In this document: piece by piece, positions 43,091-52,318 of the stretch
Layout of the letters: every line of letters begins with the position of its first letter
How positions within the stretch are numbered: position 1 is the first letter of the stretch
Origin: Thiotrichales bacterium
GTDB lineage: Bacteria; Pseudomonadota; Gammaproteobacteria; Thiomicrospirales; Thiomicrospiraceae
NCBI GenBank assembly: GCA_016938655.1
Contig: JAFGUG010000011.1
Coordinates: forward strand, 186,001 to 250,000
Direction of reading: 5' to 3'
Length of the DNA stretch: 64,000 bases
Notes under the pieces: model-generated
The model's input: the letters and a program-made list of their open reading frames with translations, nothing else
Database searches by the model: none
Told to the model about the DNA's origin: nothing
Translations under genes and position numbers: made by a program

Positions 43091-43789
43091 TTACTCTTTA
43101 TCAGCAGGGGCAAAGGTAATCAATTCAACTGTAAAAATTAACGTTGAGTTAGGCCCAATGCGTTGTCCAGCCCCTTTTTCACCATACGCCAATTCACTTG
43201 GAATGTAGACTTCCCACTTAGAACCAGCCTTCATTAAAGACAAGGCTTCTTGCCAACCTTTAATGACGTTGCTCATGTAAAACTCTAACGGGGTACCACG
43301 CTCAAAAGAGCTATCAAATACGGTGCCATCAAGTAAGCGACCTTCATAGTGCGCAGTGAGTTTATTTTCTTCGGTTGGCGAAGCACCACTACCGGCGTTA
43401 ATCACTTTGTACTGCAAACCACTTGCAGTGGTTATTACGCCGTCTTTTTTGGCATTTTCAGCTAAGAAAGCTTTCCCTGCTTTGGCGTTTGCTGCAGCCT
43501 GTTCAGAACGCGCTTCAAGTTGCTTTTGCATCATCTGTTTTTTAACGGAATCAATCGCTTCTTTCATTTCAGCTTGAGTGATTTGCATCGGTTTTTTGTT
43601 CATTGCATCTTGTAAGCCTGCGGTTAAGGCTTCGACATCAATTTTTAAACCTTGTTTTTCAAAGTTATTAGCAAGATCAACCCCAAGGGTATAGCTGGCT
43701 TTTTGTTCATTGGTTTTTAAATCGGTGGCTTGCGCAATTGCGCTGTACGAAAAGGCTAGGCCAATTGCGAATAGGGCTGTTTTTTTCAT
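43091..43789 (-). CDS. FKBP-type peptidyl-prolyl isomerase, periplasmic
   Basis: This FkpA/Mip-like foldase has 232 residues. It has a signal peptide (MKKTALFAIGLAFSYSAIAQA), an N-terminal helical dimerisation domain (LKTNEQKASYTLGVDLANNF) and a C-terminal FKBP domain (TAHYEGRLLDGTVFDSSFER, WQEALSLMKAGSKWEVYIPS, ELAYGEKGAGQRIGPNSTLI). It acts on proline bonds of periplasmic proteins. It is convergent with the candidate small RNA. Confidence 0.94.
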   Translation of the reverse strand: MKKTALFAIGLAFSYSAIAQATDLKTNEQKASYTLGVDLANNFEKQGLKIDVEALTAGLQDAMNKKPMQITQAEMKEAIDSVKKQMMQKQLEARSEQAAANAKAGKAFLAENAKKDGVITTASGLQYKVINAGSGASPTEENKLTAHYEGRLLDGTVFDSSFERGTPLEFYMSNVIKGWQEALSLMKAGSKWEVYIPSELAYGEKGAGQRIGPNSTLIFTVELITFAPADKE

Positions 43790-43867
43790 TTATAACGTCC
43801 TTGGTTTGTCATTATTTCTTAAGTGTTTGATTATGAAGCATCATGTTTTTTTAAAAAAATAGAGTCA

Positions 43868-43893
43868 AAAAAAACCACCTGACAAGGTGGTTT
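43868..43893 (-). terminator. Terminator of trxB
   Basis: On the minus strand AAACCACCT TGTC AGGTGGTTT is followed by a run of T. It lies 18 bases after the trxB stop. Confidence 0.88.
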
Positions 43894-43910
43894 CTCTATT
43901 GGTGTTCGAT

Positions 43911-45199
<1,289 letters not shown>

Positions 45200-47926
45200 A
45201 TGTCTTTTAAACCGGTAAAACCAAAAGTTGATACAAACCAAGCCCCACGTCCCCAAAAGGATGTGAAGAACCATGTGAGTTGGGTGTTTAAAGACGCGGT
45301 TGTTCTGAGTTGCATTGGCTTAGCGTTTTTTCTGTTTATTGTCTTATTTAGTTATGAGGCAACCGATCCGGGGTTTGACTCGGCGGGGGGCGTGCATGAG
45401 ATTAAAAACTACGGTGGTAAAACCGGTGCGTGGTTGTCATCCATGGTGCTCTATGTATTTGGGATATTTGGTTTTTTAATTCCATTTGGCATTCTTTTAG
45501 CAGGTTGGGTGACGTTAAAAATTCGCTCAGGCAGTGAGACCGATTATTTACGATTTGGTGTCAGTTTGCTGGGGCTGATTTTATTGATTTCAGCCGGCAG
45601 TGGCTTGGCCAATTTGTATATGCAACCCCACGGAGGCTTGGTGAACCTGCCTTACTCATCCGGTGGCGTTTGGGGTTATGAGTTCAGCACATGGCTGGTT
45701 GGTGGCATTGATCTACTGGGGGCTACGCTGTTTTTATTGGTGCTGTTCGCTGTCGCCTTTAGCATGTTAAGCAGTTGCACGTGGCTGAGTATCATTGAAT
45801 CAACAGGGCGGGTGGCATGGTCCATTGCAGAAAAAGTTAAAACCCGTGCGCAAAATTCGGATCGTTTAACAAACTTGGCGAGAAAAGCCGAATCCAGTTT
45901 TGCTGGACAATCAGCCAGTTCTTCAAATGCATCCGAAGAAAAGTCAGCAGGCCTGGTGATTGCAAAAAAACACAGCGTTTCAAGGCAAGAGAGTCAGCCC
46001 CAAATCAGTAAACGTCATCCGCTTTTAGCGCCCATTAGTAAGGTTTTTTTAGCCCTTAAAAACCGCACGTTGACTGCCCCCACTAGCAAAACGCCTGATC
46101 AACCCAACCCTACCGCTTATAAAGTTGAACCGAGTATCTCTTTTGATGTGCCCGATTACGAATTACAACCCACCGAACCGGATGGCAAGCCCGCTAAGGT
46201 CACAACCTCTCAACAATCCGCAACGGTGCAATCCAGTCAAGTCGTTGATACAGAGCAGTCAACGAGCGCGCGTAAAACAGAACAAACACAAAGTGCACAC
46301 GTTGATACAGAACCCCCCTCTGTGGCAACTCAAACCCCCTCCGAAAACAGCACGGTTACATCGCCAGCAGGCACCTTGTCGCATGTTAAGGTGGGTACTC
46401 GTAAAGCGCCTACGTCGACCTTTCCGATTATCGAGCACGGTGATTTGCCGAGTTTAGAGTTACTTGACCCCATTCCCGATTATGAAGAGGGCTTCTCAGA
46501 AGAGGAACTGAAAAGTTTATCCGCACTGTTAGAGCAACGCTTGTTGGAATTTGGTATTACCGTCAAGGTTGAATCAGTGCAACCTGGCCCGGTGGTAACG
46601 CGTTTTGAGATTTTACCTGCCCCCGGTGTTAAGGTTAGTCAAATCAATAACTTGGCAAAGGACTTGGCGCGTGTATTGTCGTTGCAATCGGTGCGCGTGG
46701 TCGACGTTATTCCAGGTAAAGCGTTTGTGGGGATTGAAATTCCCAATGAACAACGTGAACTGGTCAGTTTTAGAGAGGTTTTAGCCTCGGACGAATTCCA
46801 ACGCTCGGTGTCGCCTTTAACCATTGCACTCGGTAAAGACATTGCTGGTAAACCGGTGGTGGCGGATATTGCGAAGATGCCTCACTTACTGGTAGCCGGT
46901 ACCACCGGTTCGGGTAAATCGGTTGGGGTAAATAGTATGATTTTGAGTCTGCTTTATAAAAGTAGACCGGATGAAGTTCGCCTAATTATGGTTGACCCAA
47001 AGATGTTGGAACTGTCGATTTACGAAGATATTCCCCATCTGTTAACGCCGGTGGTCACGGATATGAGTGATGCCGCCAATGCCTTGCGTTGGTGTGTGTT
47101 TGAGATGGATCGCCGTTATCAGTTGATGGCCAAATTGGGGGTACGAAACATTGCCGGTTACAATGCCAAGGTCAAAGCGGCCATTGCCGAAGGGAAGCCT
47201 TTGGTCGACCCACTGTATCAGCAGGCCGCCAGTTTTGGTCACGATATAGGCGAATCGCCGCCTACCTTAGATTCTCTGCCGTTTATTGTGGTAGTGGTGG
47301 ACGAATTTGCTGACATGATTATGGTGGTCGGTAAAGAGGTGGAGCAGTTGATTGCACGTATTGCTCAAAAAGCCCGTGCTGCGGGGATACACTTGGTGTT
47401 GGCGACGCAACGTCCATCGGTTAACGTCATTACCGGTTTGATTAAAGCCAATATTCCAACCCGAATTTCGTTTATGGTTAATACCAAAATAGACTCAAGA
47501 ACCATCTTAGATCAAGGGGGGGCGGAGCAATTATTGGGAATGGGGGATATGCTCTTTATGCCGCCCGGTTCAGGGACACCACGCCGTGTGCACGGTGCCT
47601 TTATGAATGATGATGAAGTGCATAAAGTGGTCGAATTTATTAAAACGCAAGGCCAACCGCAATACCTCGACGCGATTACTAAAGGCCCCGGTTCTGGCTC
47701 GGATAGCGACGGTTTTGAAGACGCAGAGCAAGATCTGCTTTACGATGAAGCGGTTGAATTTGTGGTGCAAGGTCGTAAAGTTTCAATCTCCTCAATTCAG
47801 CGTCGTTTTAAAATTGGTTACAATCGTGCGGCCCGTATTGTTGAAACTATGGAGGCCGCAGGCGTGGTTTCTACCAGTGGCAGTAATGGCAACCGTGAAG
47901 TGCTTGCCCCCAAGCCTCAAGATTAA
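45200..47926 (+). CDS. ftsK: DNA translocase FtsK
   Basis: FtsK anchors at the septum and pumps chromosome ends, aiding dimer resolution. It has four N-terminal membrane helices (residues 30-195), a low-complexity linker (200-420), then the motor with Walker A AGTTGSGKSVGVNSMI near 566 and Walker B FIVVVVDEFADMIMV near 700. A C-terminal winged-helix gamma domain reads KOPS (VSISSIQRRFKIGYNRAARI). At 908 residues the linker is shorter than in E. coli. The linker includes SAGL encoded by a palindrome copy. lolA and rarA follow, as in many relatives. Confidence 0.96.
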   Translation: MSFKPVKPKVDTNQAPRPQKDVKNHVSWVFKDAVVLSCIGLAFFLFIVLFSYEATDPGFDSAGGVHEIKNYGGKTGAWLSSMVLYVFGIFGFLIPFGILLAGWVTLKIRSGSETDYLRFGVSLLGLILLISAGSGLANLYMQPHGGLVNLPYSSGGVWGYEFSTWLVGGIDLLGATLFLLVLFAVAFSMLSSCTWLSIIESTGRVAWSIAEKVKTRAQNSDRLTNLARKAESSFAGQSASSSNASEEKSAGLVIAKKHSVSRQESQPQISKRHPLLAPISKVFLALKNRTLTAPTSKTPDQPNPTAYKVEPSISFDVPDYELQPTEPDGKPAKVTTSQQSATVQSSQVVDTEQSTSARKTEQTQSAHVDTEPPSVATQTPSENSTVTSPAGTLSHVKVGTRKAPTSTFPIIEHGDLPSLELLDPIPDYEEGFSEEELKSLSALLEQRLLEFGITVKVESVQPGPVVTRFEILPAPGVKVSQINNLAKDLARVLSLQSVRVVDVIPGKAFVGIEIPNEQRELVSFREVLASDEFQRSVSPLTIALGKDIAGKPVVADIAKMPHLLVAGTTGSGKSVGVNSMILSLLYKSRPDEVRLIMVDPKMLELSIYEDIPHLLTPVVTDMSDAANALRWCVFEMDRRYQLMAKLGVRNIAGYNAKVKAAIAEGKPLVDPLYQQAASFGHDIGESPPTLDSLPFIVVVVDEFADMIMVVGKEVEQLIARIAQKARAAGIHLVLATQRPSVNVITGLIKANIPTRISFMVNTKIDSRTILDQGGAEQLLGMGDMLFMPPGSGTPRRVHGAFMNDDEVHKVVEFIKTQGQPQYLDAITKGPGSGSDSDGFEDAEQDLLYDEAVEFVVQGRKVSISSIQRRFKIGYNRAARIVETMEAAGVVSTSGSNGNREVLAPKPQD
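45947..45956. repeat. GCAGGCCTGG, one-mismatch palindrome (in ftsK)
   Basis: Read in frame as S-A-G-L in the disordered FtsK linker. Confidence 0.6.
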
Positions 47927-47975
47927 CGAACTAAACACACCTAATAAAGATGCTAACAACTAAAGAAGTAGGCGA

Positions 47976-48614
47976 ATGAACTTAAAAAAAATGCTTTCTA
48001 AGCAAGTTAAATCAATAGTTTTTGTCAGTTTAGGAGTAATGTTATCCACCCAAGCACTGGCGGAGAATGCGTTACAAACTTACGTTAATCAACTCAAAAC
48101 CTTTACGGCGAATTTTGAACAAATTCAACCCGATGAAGCCCGTTTTCAATTAAACGAAGCGAATGGCTACTTTAAGTTAGAACGCCCTGGCAAATTAGAG
48201 TGGGTTTATAAAGAACCAGACTCACAACGCATTGTGGTGGATGGTGTCAACCTTTGGGTGCAAGATGATGATTTAGAGCAAGTGACGGTTCGTCCAATTG
48301 ACGACATTAAGGCGGACATTCCATTGAGTTGGTTGCTTTACGACGAGCGCATTGAGAGCCGTTTTGACATTATTAAATCGGGAAATGGCAATGGCATGCA
48401 ATGGTTCAATCTGACACCTAAGCAAGCCACTTACTTTCAAAGCATTGAGATTGGGTTGCAGAATGGTCAGATGAAAGAGGTGTGGATGTACCAAAGTGCT
48501 GACAATATCACTAAGGTACGTTTTAAAGACATCCAAGAGAACCAGCCGATTGCCGCTGCGGAATTTATGCTGAGTGTGCCACCTAATTACGACCTAGTCG
48601 GCCAAGCGCAATAA
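47976..48614 (+). CDS. lolA: Outer-membrane lipoprotein carrier LolA
   Basis: LolA ferries lipoproteins across the periplasm from LolCDE to LolB. It has a signal peptide ending near ALAENALQTYV and an 11-stranded beta fold with motifs YVNQLKTFTANFEQIQPDE and GYFKLERPGKLEWVYKEP. The 212 residues match the family. It sits between ftsK and rarA with close spacing, as in E. coli. Confidence 0.95.
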   Translation: MNLKKMLSKQVKSIVFVSLGVMLSTQALAENALQTYVNQLKTFTANFEQIQPDEARFQLNEANGYFKLERPGKLEWVYKEPDSQRIVVDGVNLWVQDDDLEQVTVRPIDDIKADIPLSWLLYDERIESRFDIIKSGNGNGMQWFNLTPKQATYFQSIEIGLQNGQMKEVWMYQSADNITKVRFKDIQENQPIAAAEFMLSVPPNYDLVGQAQ

Positions 48615-48620
48615 CCTTAA

Positions 48621-50000
48621 ATGGCACTCTATCAACCGCTTTCTGATCGTTTACGCCCCCAAACGTTACAAGAGTACGTGGGGCAAACGCACCTGTTGGG
48701 TAAGAACCGTGCACTGTCGCGTATGTTTGCCAGTGGCACCTTGCACTCCATGGTGTTTTGGGGGCCACCGGGCACCGGTAAAACGACCTTAGCGCGTTTG
48801 ATTGCTAAACAGTCTGACTTACAGTTTATTAGTTTATCGGCCGTTTTGGATGGCGTAAAACAGGTGCGTGAAGCGGTCGAAAAAGCCAAACTGCATCGTG
48901 AACAGTTTAAGCAAGGCACCTTGCTGTTTGTGGACGAAGTTCACCGCTTTAACAAGGCGCAACAAGACGCGTTTTTACCGTTTGTAGAAGACGGCACCTT
49001 TGTGTTTATTGGTGCCACCACCGAAAATCCTTCGTTCGAATTGAATAATGCCTTGCTCTCAAGAGCACGGGTTTACGTGTTGCGTAGTTTGGAAGAGGAT
49101 GAGTTGGCGGCTGTGCTTGAACGCGCGATTCTGTTGATTTCGGACGATTTTCAAACGTCAGCAGGCCTGTCATTTTCGGTTGAGCAAGAAGCTAAAGAAT
49201 TGTTGTTGCAAGCGGCCGATGGCGATGCACGGCGATTATTGAATTACATTGAACAGGCCACCGATTTTGCAGAACCGCTCGAGAACAATGAAACCATTGA
49301 AACCAACGAGGCATCAGCAGAATCACAAGAATCAGCAGGCCTGCTGGTTTTAACGTTAGACCACTGTAAAGAGGTGGTGCAAGGCGGGGTGCGCCGATTT
49401 GATAAAGGCGGCGAAGCGTTTTACGACCAGATTTCTGCTTTGCACAAGTCGGTTCGTGGTTCCGATCCGAATGCCGCTTTGTATTGGTTGGTCAGAATGT
49501 TAGATGGCGGAGCCGATGCTCGGTATTTAGCACGGCGCTTAATTCGCATGGCCAGTGAAGAGATTGGTAATGCCGACCCCAAAGCCTTGCAAATTGCCGT
49601 GAATGCCGCCGAAGCGTATGAACGCCTAGGCTCGCCAGAAGGGGATTTGGCTTTGGCACACGCCGCCAGTTATTTAGCGGTTGCGCCCAAGTCGAATGCG
49701 GCTTACATGGCCTACAAAGCGGCGTTAGCCGATGTGAAAGAGCACGGTTCTTACGATGTACCGTTGCACTTACGCAATGCGCCGACCAAACTGATGGCCG
49801 ATTTGGATTACGGCAAGGGCTACCGTTATGCGCATGACGAACCGGAAGCCTTTGCCGCCGGCGAAAGCTACTTCCCCGAAGATATGCCAGAGCGCGACTA
49901 CTACCAACCGGTCGAGCGTGGTTTGGAGATAAAAATTTCGGCAAAGATGTCGCGTTTGCGTGACTTAAATCAACACGCTATTTATAAAAGACGCTCATAG
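48621..50000 (+). CDS. rarA: Replication-associated recombination protein RarA (MgsA)
   Basis: This AAA+ clamp-loader-like ATPase acts at stalled forks. It has Walker [19 protein letters not shown] near residue 50, Walker [21 protein letters not shown] near 102, sensor [11 protein letters not shown], and a C-terminal tetramerisation domain. At 459 residues it is slightly longer than usual, owing to a Glu/Ser/Thr-rich insert near residues 218-240 ([16 protein letters not shown]). That insert carries a perfect palindrome copy read as SAGLL, and a second near-copy is read as SAGL near residue 182. Confidence 0.95.
   Translation: MALYQPLSDRLRPQTLQEYVGQTHLLGKNRALSRMFASGTLHSMVFWGPPGTGKTTLARLIAKQSDLQFISLSAVLDGVKQVREAVEKAKLHREQFKQGTLLFVDEVHRFNKAQQDAFLPFVEDGTFVFIGATTENPSFELNNALLSRARVYVLRSLEEDELAAVLERAILLISDDFQTSAGLSFSVEQEAKELLLQAADGDARRLLNYIEQATDFAEPLENNETIETNEASAESQESAGLLVLTLDHCKEVVQGGVRRFDKGGEAFYDQISALHKSVRGSDPNAALYWLVRMLDGGADARYLARRLIRMASEEIGNADPKALQIAVNAAEAYERLGSPEGDLALAHAASYLAVAPKSNAAYMAYKAALADVKEHGSYDVPLHLRNAPTKLMADLDYGKGYRYAHDEPEAFAAGESYFPEDMPERDYYQPVERGLEIKISAKMSRLRDLNQHAIYKRRS
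49161..49170. repeat. GCAGGCCTGT, one-mismatch palindrome (in rarA)
   Basis: Read in frame as S-A-G-L in RarA, 174 bases before a perfect copy in the same gene. Confidence 0.65.
49334..49345. repeat. AGCAGGCCTGCT palindrome (in rarA)
   Basis: A perfect copy extended to the 14-bp palindrome CAGCAGGCCTGCTG, read as S-A-G-L-L at the end of a low-complexity insert in RarA. Confidence 0.9.
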
Positions 50001-50049
50001 GTTTGCCTAAGCGGCACATATAGCGCACCTAATAACAGGAACGAAACGT

Positions 50050-50430
50050 ATGACAGCACTGGCTTGGTTTGCGATTGCGATGGGGGGCGCATTGGGTGCG
50101 GTTTCACGGTTTGCGATGTCACATCAGGTGTACCAATGGTTTGGTCGTGACTTCGCTTGGGGCACCCTCTCTGTGAATGTGTTGGGGTCTTTTGTAATGG
50201 GCTTAGTGGCGGTTCTGTTGGTGGATAAGTTTGCCGTCGCAAACGAGTGGCGTGCCTTTATTATGGTGGGTTTTCTGGGTGCCTTTACGACTTTTTCGAC
50301 CTTCTCTTATGAAACCATGGAGTATATTCAAGTTGGTGAAATCAATAAAGCCTTCTTGAATATCGCCTTGAGTTTAGTCACCTGTTTAGTGGCGGTTTGG
50401 GCAGGCATGCTGGCCGCTAGACAGTTTTGA
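50050..50430 (+). CDS. crcB: Fluoride exporter CrcB/Fluc
   Basis: This small dual-topology membrane channel exports fluoride. Its 126 residues have four hydrophobic helices, the signature GGALGAVSRFAMSHQV, the pore asparagine in GTLSVNVLGSFVMG, and GFLGAFTTFSTFSYE. It lies 49 bases after rarA. No fluoride riboswitch is evident in the short gap. Confidence 0.95.
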   Translation: MTALAWFAIAMGGALGAVSRFAMSHQVYQWFGRDFAWGTLSVNVLGSFVMGLVAVLLVDKFAVANEWRAFIMVGFLGAFTTFSTFSYETMEYIQVGEINKAFLNIALSLVTCLVAVWAGMLAARQF

Positions 50431-50594
50431 TTGCCGACTCAAAGCGGTGAATCTTGCCCAAAAATTTCAGCGAAATTCTCGTTTCCTCTCCCATCAAAAA
50501 GCAGTAGAATCGACTACTCAAATTCTTTTATAAAACGCGAACAGTAAAAACCCGTTAAGTGGCCAACCTACCCAACTCGCAAGGTATCAAAAGT

Positions 50595-51716
50595 ATGACG
50601 GATAACGCACCCTTAAAACACACGGCACTCTTTAATCTTCACCAACGCTTAGGTGCCAAACTGGTGCCGTTTGCCGGTTATGAGATGCCGGTGCACTATC
50701 CATTCGGCATTAAAAAAGAGCACCTGCATACGCGTGCGCAAGCCGGTCTGTTTGATGTCTCGCACATGGGACAAATTCGATTAAGGGGTAAACGTGCGGC
50801 AACCGCACTTGAACGTTTAGTGCCCGTGGACATTATTGATTTACCCAAAGGTTGCCAACGTTATGCGCTGTTTACCAATGAGCTGGGTGGCGTGCTGGAT
50901 GATTTAATGGTGACGAATGCGGGCGATCATCTGTTTTTAGTGGTCAACGCGGGCTGTAAAGAGCAGGACATTGCCCATCTACAACTGCACTTAAAAGACC
51001 AATGTGACATTGAGATATTAACCGATCATGCGTTGTTAGCCTTGCAAGGCCCGGCAGCGGCGCACGTTTTAGCCGAGCTGGTCCCTGAGTCCGCCGAGAT
51101 GGTTTTTATGACCGCTAGAACGTTGGTGTTGAATGGCGTGGAATGTTTGGTGAGTCGTTCGGGGTATACCGGTGAAGACGGTTTTGAAATTTCCGTGCCG
51201 AATCAACACGCTGAAGCCCTTGCTCAGTTACTATTAGCGAATGAACTGGTTAAGATGATTGGCTTAGGTGCGCGTGATTCATTACGCTTAGAGGCGGGGT
51301 TGTGTCTTTACGGCCACGAATTAACGCCGGCGATTACTCCGGTAGAGGCCAGTTTGTTGTGGGCGCTCTCTAAAACACGGCGTGCCGATGGTGCGCGTGC
51401 TGGCGGGTATATGGGCGCGGAAAAGATTCTTGCACAGATTGCCAATGGCGTTGAGCGTAAACGGGTTGGTTTAAAACCGCTTGGAAAAATGCCGGTTAGA
51501 GAGGGCGCAGAACTGGTCGATGAAGCTGGCAATGTGGTCGGGTTTGTGAGCAGTGGGGGCTTTGGTGTTTCGCTGAATGCGCCGGTTGCCATGGGCTATT
51601 TGCCGACCGAATTGGCACAAGCCGGCACGTTGGTTAATGCGCTGGTTCGCAATAAATCCGTGCCGATGCAGGTGGTGACATTGCCCTTTGTAAAACCAAA
51701 TTATTATCGTGGCTAG
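50595..51716 (+). CDS. gcvT: Glycine cleavage T protein (aminomethyltransferase)
   Basis: GcvT transfers the methylene group from the lipoyl arm of GcvH to tetrahydrofolate and releases ammonia. The N-terminal folate-binding region has LFDVSHMGQIRLRGKRAATA, followed by SRSGYTGEDGFEISVP and GARDSLRLEAGLCLYGHEL. The ORF track starts at GTG 50559; the ATG at 50595 (MTDNAPLKHTALFNLHQRLG) matches family N-termini and gives 373 aa. It is the first gene of the gcvT-H-P-R block. No glycine riboswitch was recognised upstream. Confidence 0.95.
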   Translation: MTDNAPLKHTALFNLHQRLGAKLVPFAGYEMPVHYPFGIKKEHLHTRAQAGLFDVSHMGQIRLRGKRAATALERLVPVDIIDLPKGCQRYALFTNELGGVLDDLMVTNAGDHLFLVVNAGCKEQDIAHLQLHLKDQCDIEILTDHALLALQGPAAAHVLAELVPESAEMVFMTARTLVLNGVECLVSRSGYTGEDGFEISVPNQHAEALAQLLLANELVKMIGLGARDSLRLEAGLCLYGHELTPAITPVEASLLWALSKTRRADGARAGGYMGAEKILAQIANGVERKRVGLKPLGKMPVREGAELVDEAGNVVGFVSSGGFGVSLNAPVAMGYLPTELAQAGTLVNALVRNKSVPMQVVTLPFVKPNYYRG

Positions 51717-51740
51717 GCTAATCGATTTTGTAATCAAAAC

Positions 51741-51754
51741 CAGCAGGCCTGCTG
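51741..51754. repeat. CAGCAGGCCTGCTG palindrome (gcvT-gcvH gap)
   Basis: A perfect 14-bp copy between gcvT and gcvH, 24 bases after the gcvT stop and 52 bases before gcvH. Confidence 0.9.
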
Positions 51755-51806
51755 ACTTTTAAAACGTATTAAAAAACCCCAGTATCAATTGATTTAGGAG
51801 AACCCT

Positions 51807-52178
51807 ATGAGCAACATTAAATACAGCGCAGAACACGAATGGATTCAAGACAACGGCGATGGCACCGTTTTAATTGGCATTACCGACTTTGCTCAACAGC
51901 AGTTGGGTGATTTAGTGTTTGTGGAACTGCCCGCTATTGGCGATGAAATTACCAAAGGCGAAGAGATTTCGGTGATTGAATCGGTAAAAGCCGCCAGTGA
52001 TCTGTTTGCCCCCGTGGATGGCACGGTGGTGGAAGTGAATGATGCGTTGGAAGACGAGCCAGAATTGATTAACGAAGACCCGATGGCTAACTGGATTATT
52101 AAAGTAGAGCTGTCTGACCCATCGGATTTGGATGATTTAATGGATGAAGACGCCTATAACGCGTTAACCGAAGAGTAA
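51807..52178 (+). CDS. gcvH: Glycine cleavage H protein
   Basis: GcvH is the lipoyl carrier that shuttles the aminomethyl group between GcvP and GcvT. The lipoylated lysine is in ISVIESVKAASDLFAPVDG near residue 64. The 123 residues and beta-barrel pattern are typical (YSAEHEWIQDNGDGTVLIGI). It starts at ATG after AGGAG. Confidence 0.97.
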   Translation: MSNIKYSAEHEWIQDNGDGTVLIGITDFAQQQLGDLVFVELPAIGDEITKGEEISVIESVKAASDLFAPVDGTVVEVNDALEDEPELINEDPMANWIIKVELSDPSDLDDLMDEDAYNALTEE

Positions 52179-52318
52179 GCTTTTCGGTAAGGGATTCAAA
52201 TAGTTAAACAGTCGTTTGCCCGTTAATAAGCAATATAATCGCTTAAAGGATTTAATGTGACTTAAGTCTTTAAGTGGTTCATGTTATCCGTTGCGGGCAA
52301 ATCAACGGAGCGTAACCT

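Noticed and set aside
46125-46457. 110-codon plus-strand ORF inside the ftsK linker
   Set aside because: Low-complexity out-of-frame reading of the FtsK linker with no start signal.
49492-49944. 150-codon minus-strand ORF opposite rarA
   Set aside because: Arg/His/Pro-rich low-complexity translation typical of an antisense shadow; rarA is conserved in the opposite frame.
50001-50049. Possible fluoride riboswitch ahead of crcB
   Set aside because: The gap is only 49 bases and shows no crcB-motif pseudoknot elements.
50431-50594. Possible glycine riboswitch ahead of gcvT
   Set aside because: No tandem glycine-aptamer core could be seen in the short upstream gap; ACT-protein control by GcvR is a better explanation.
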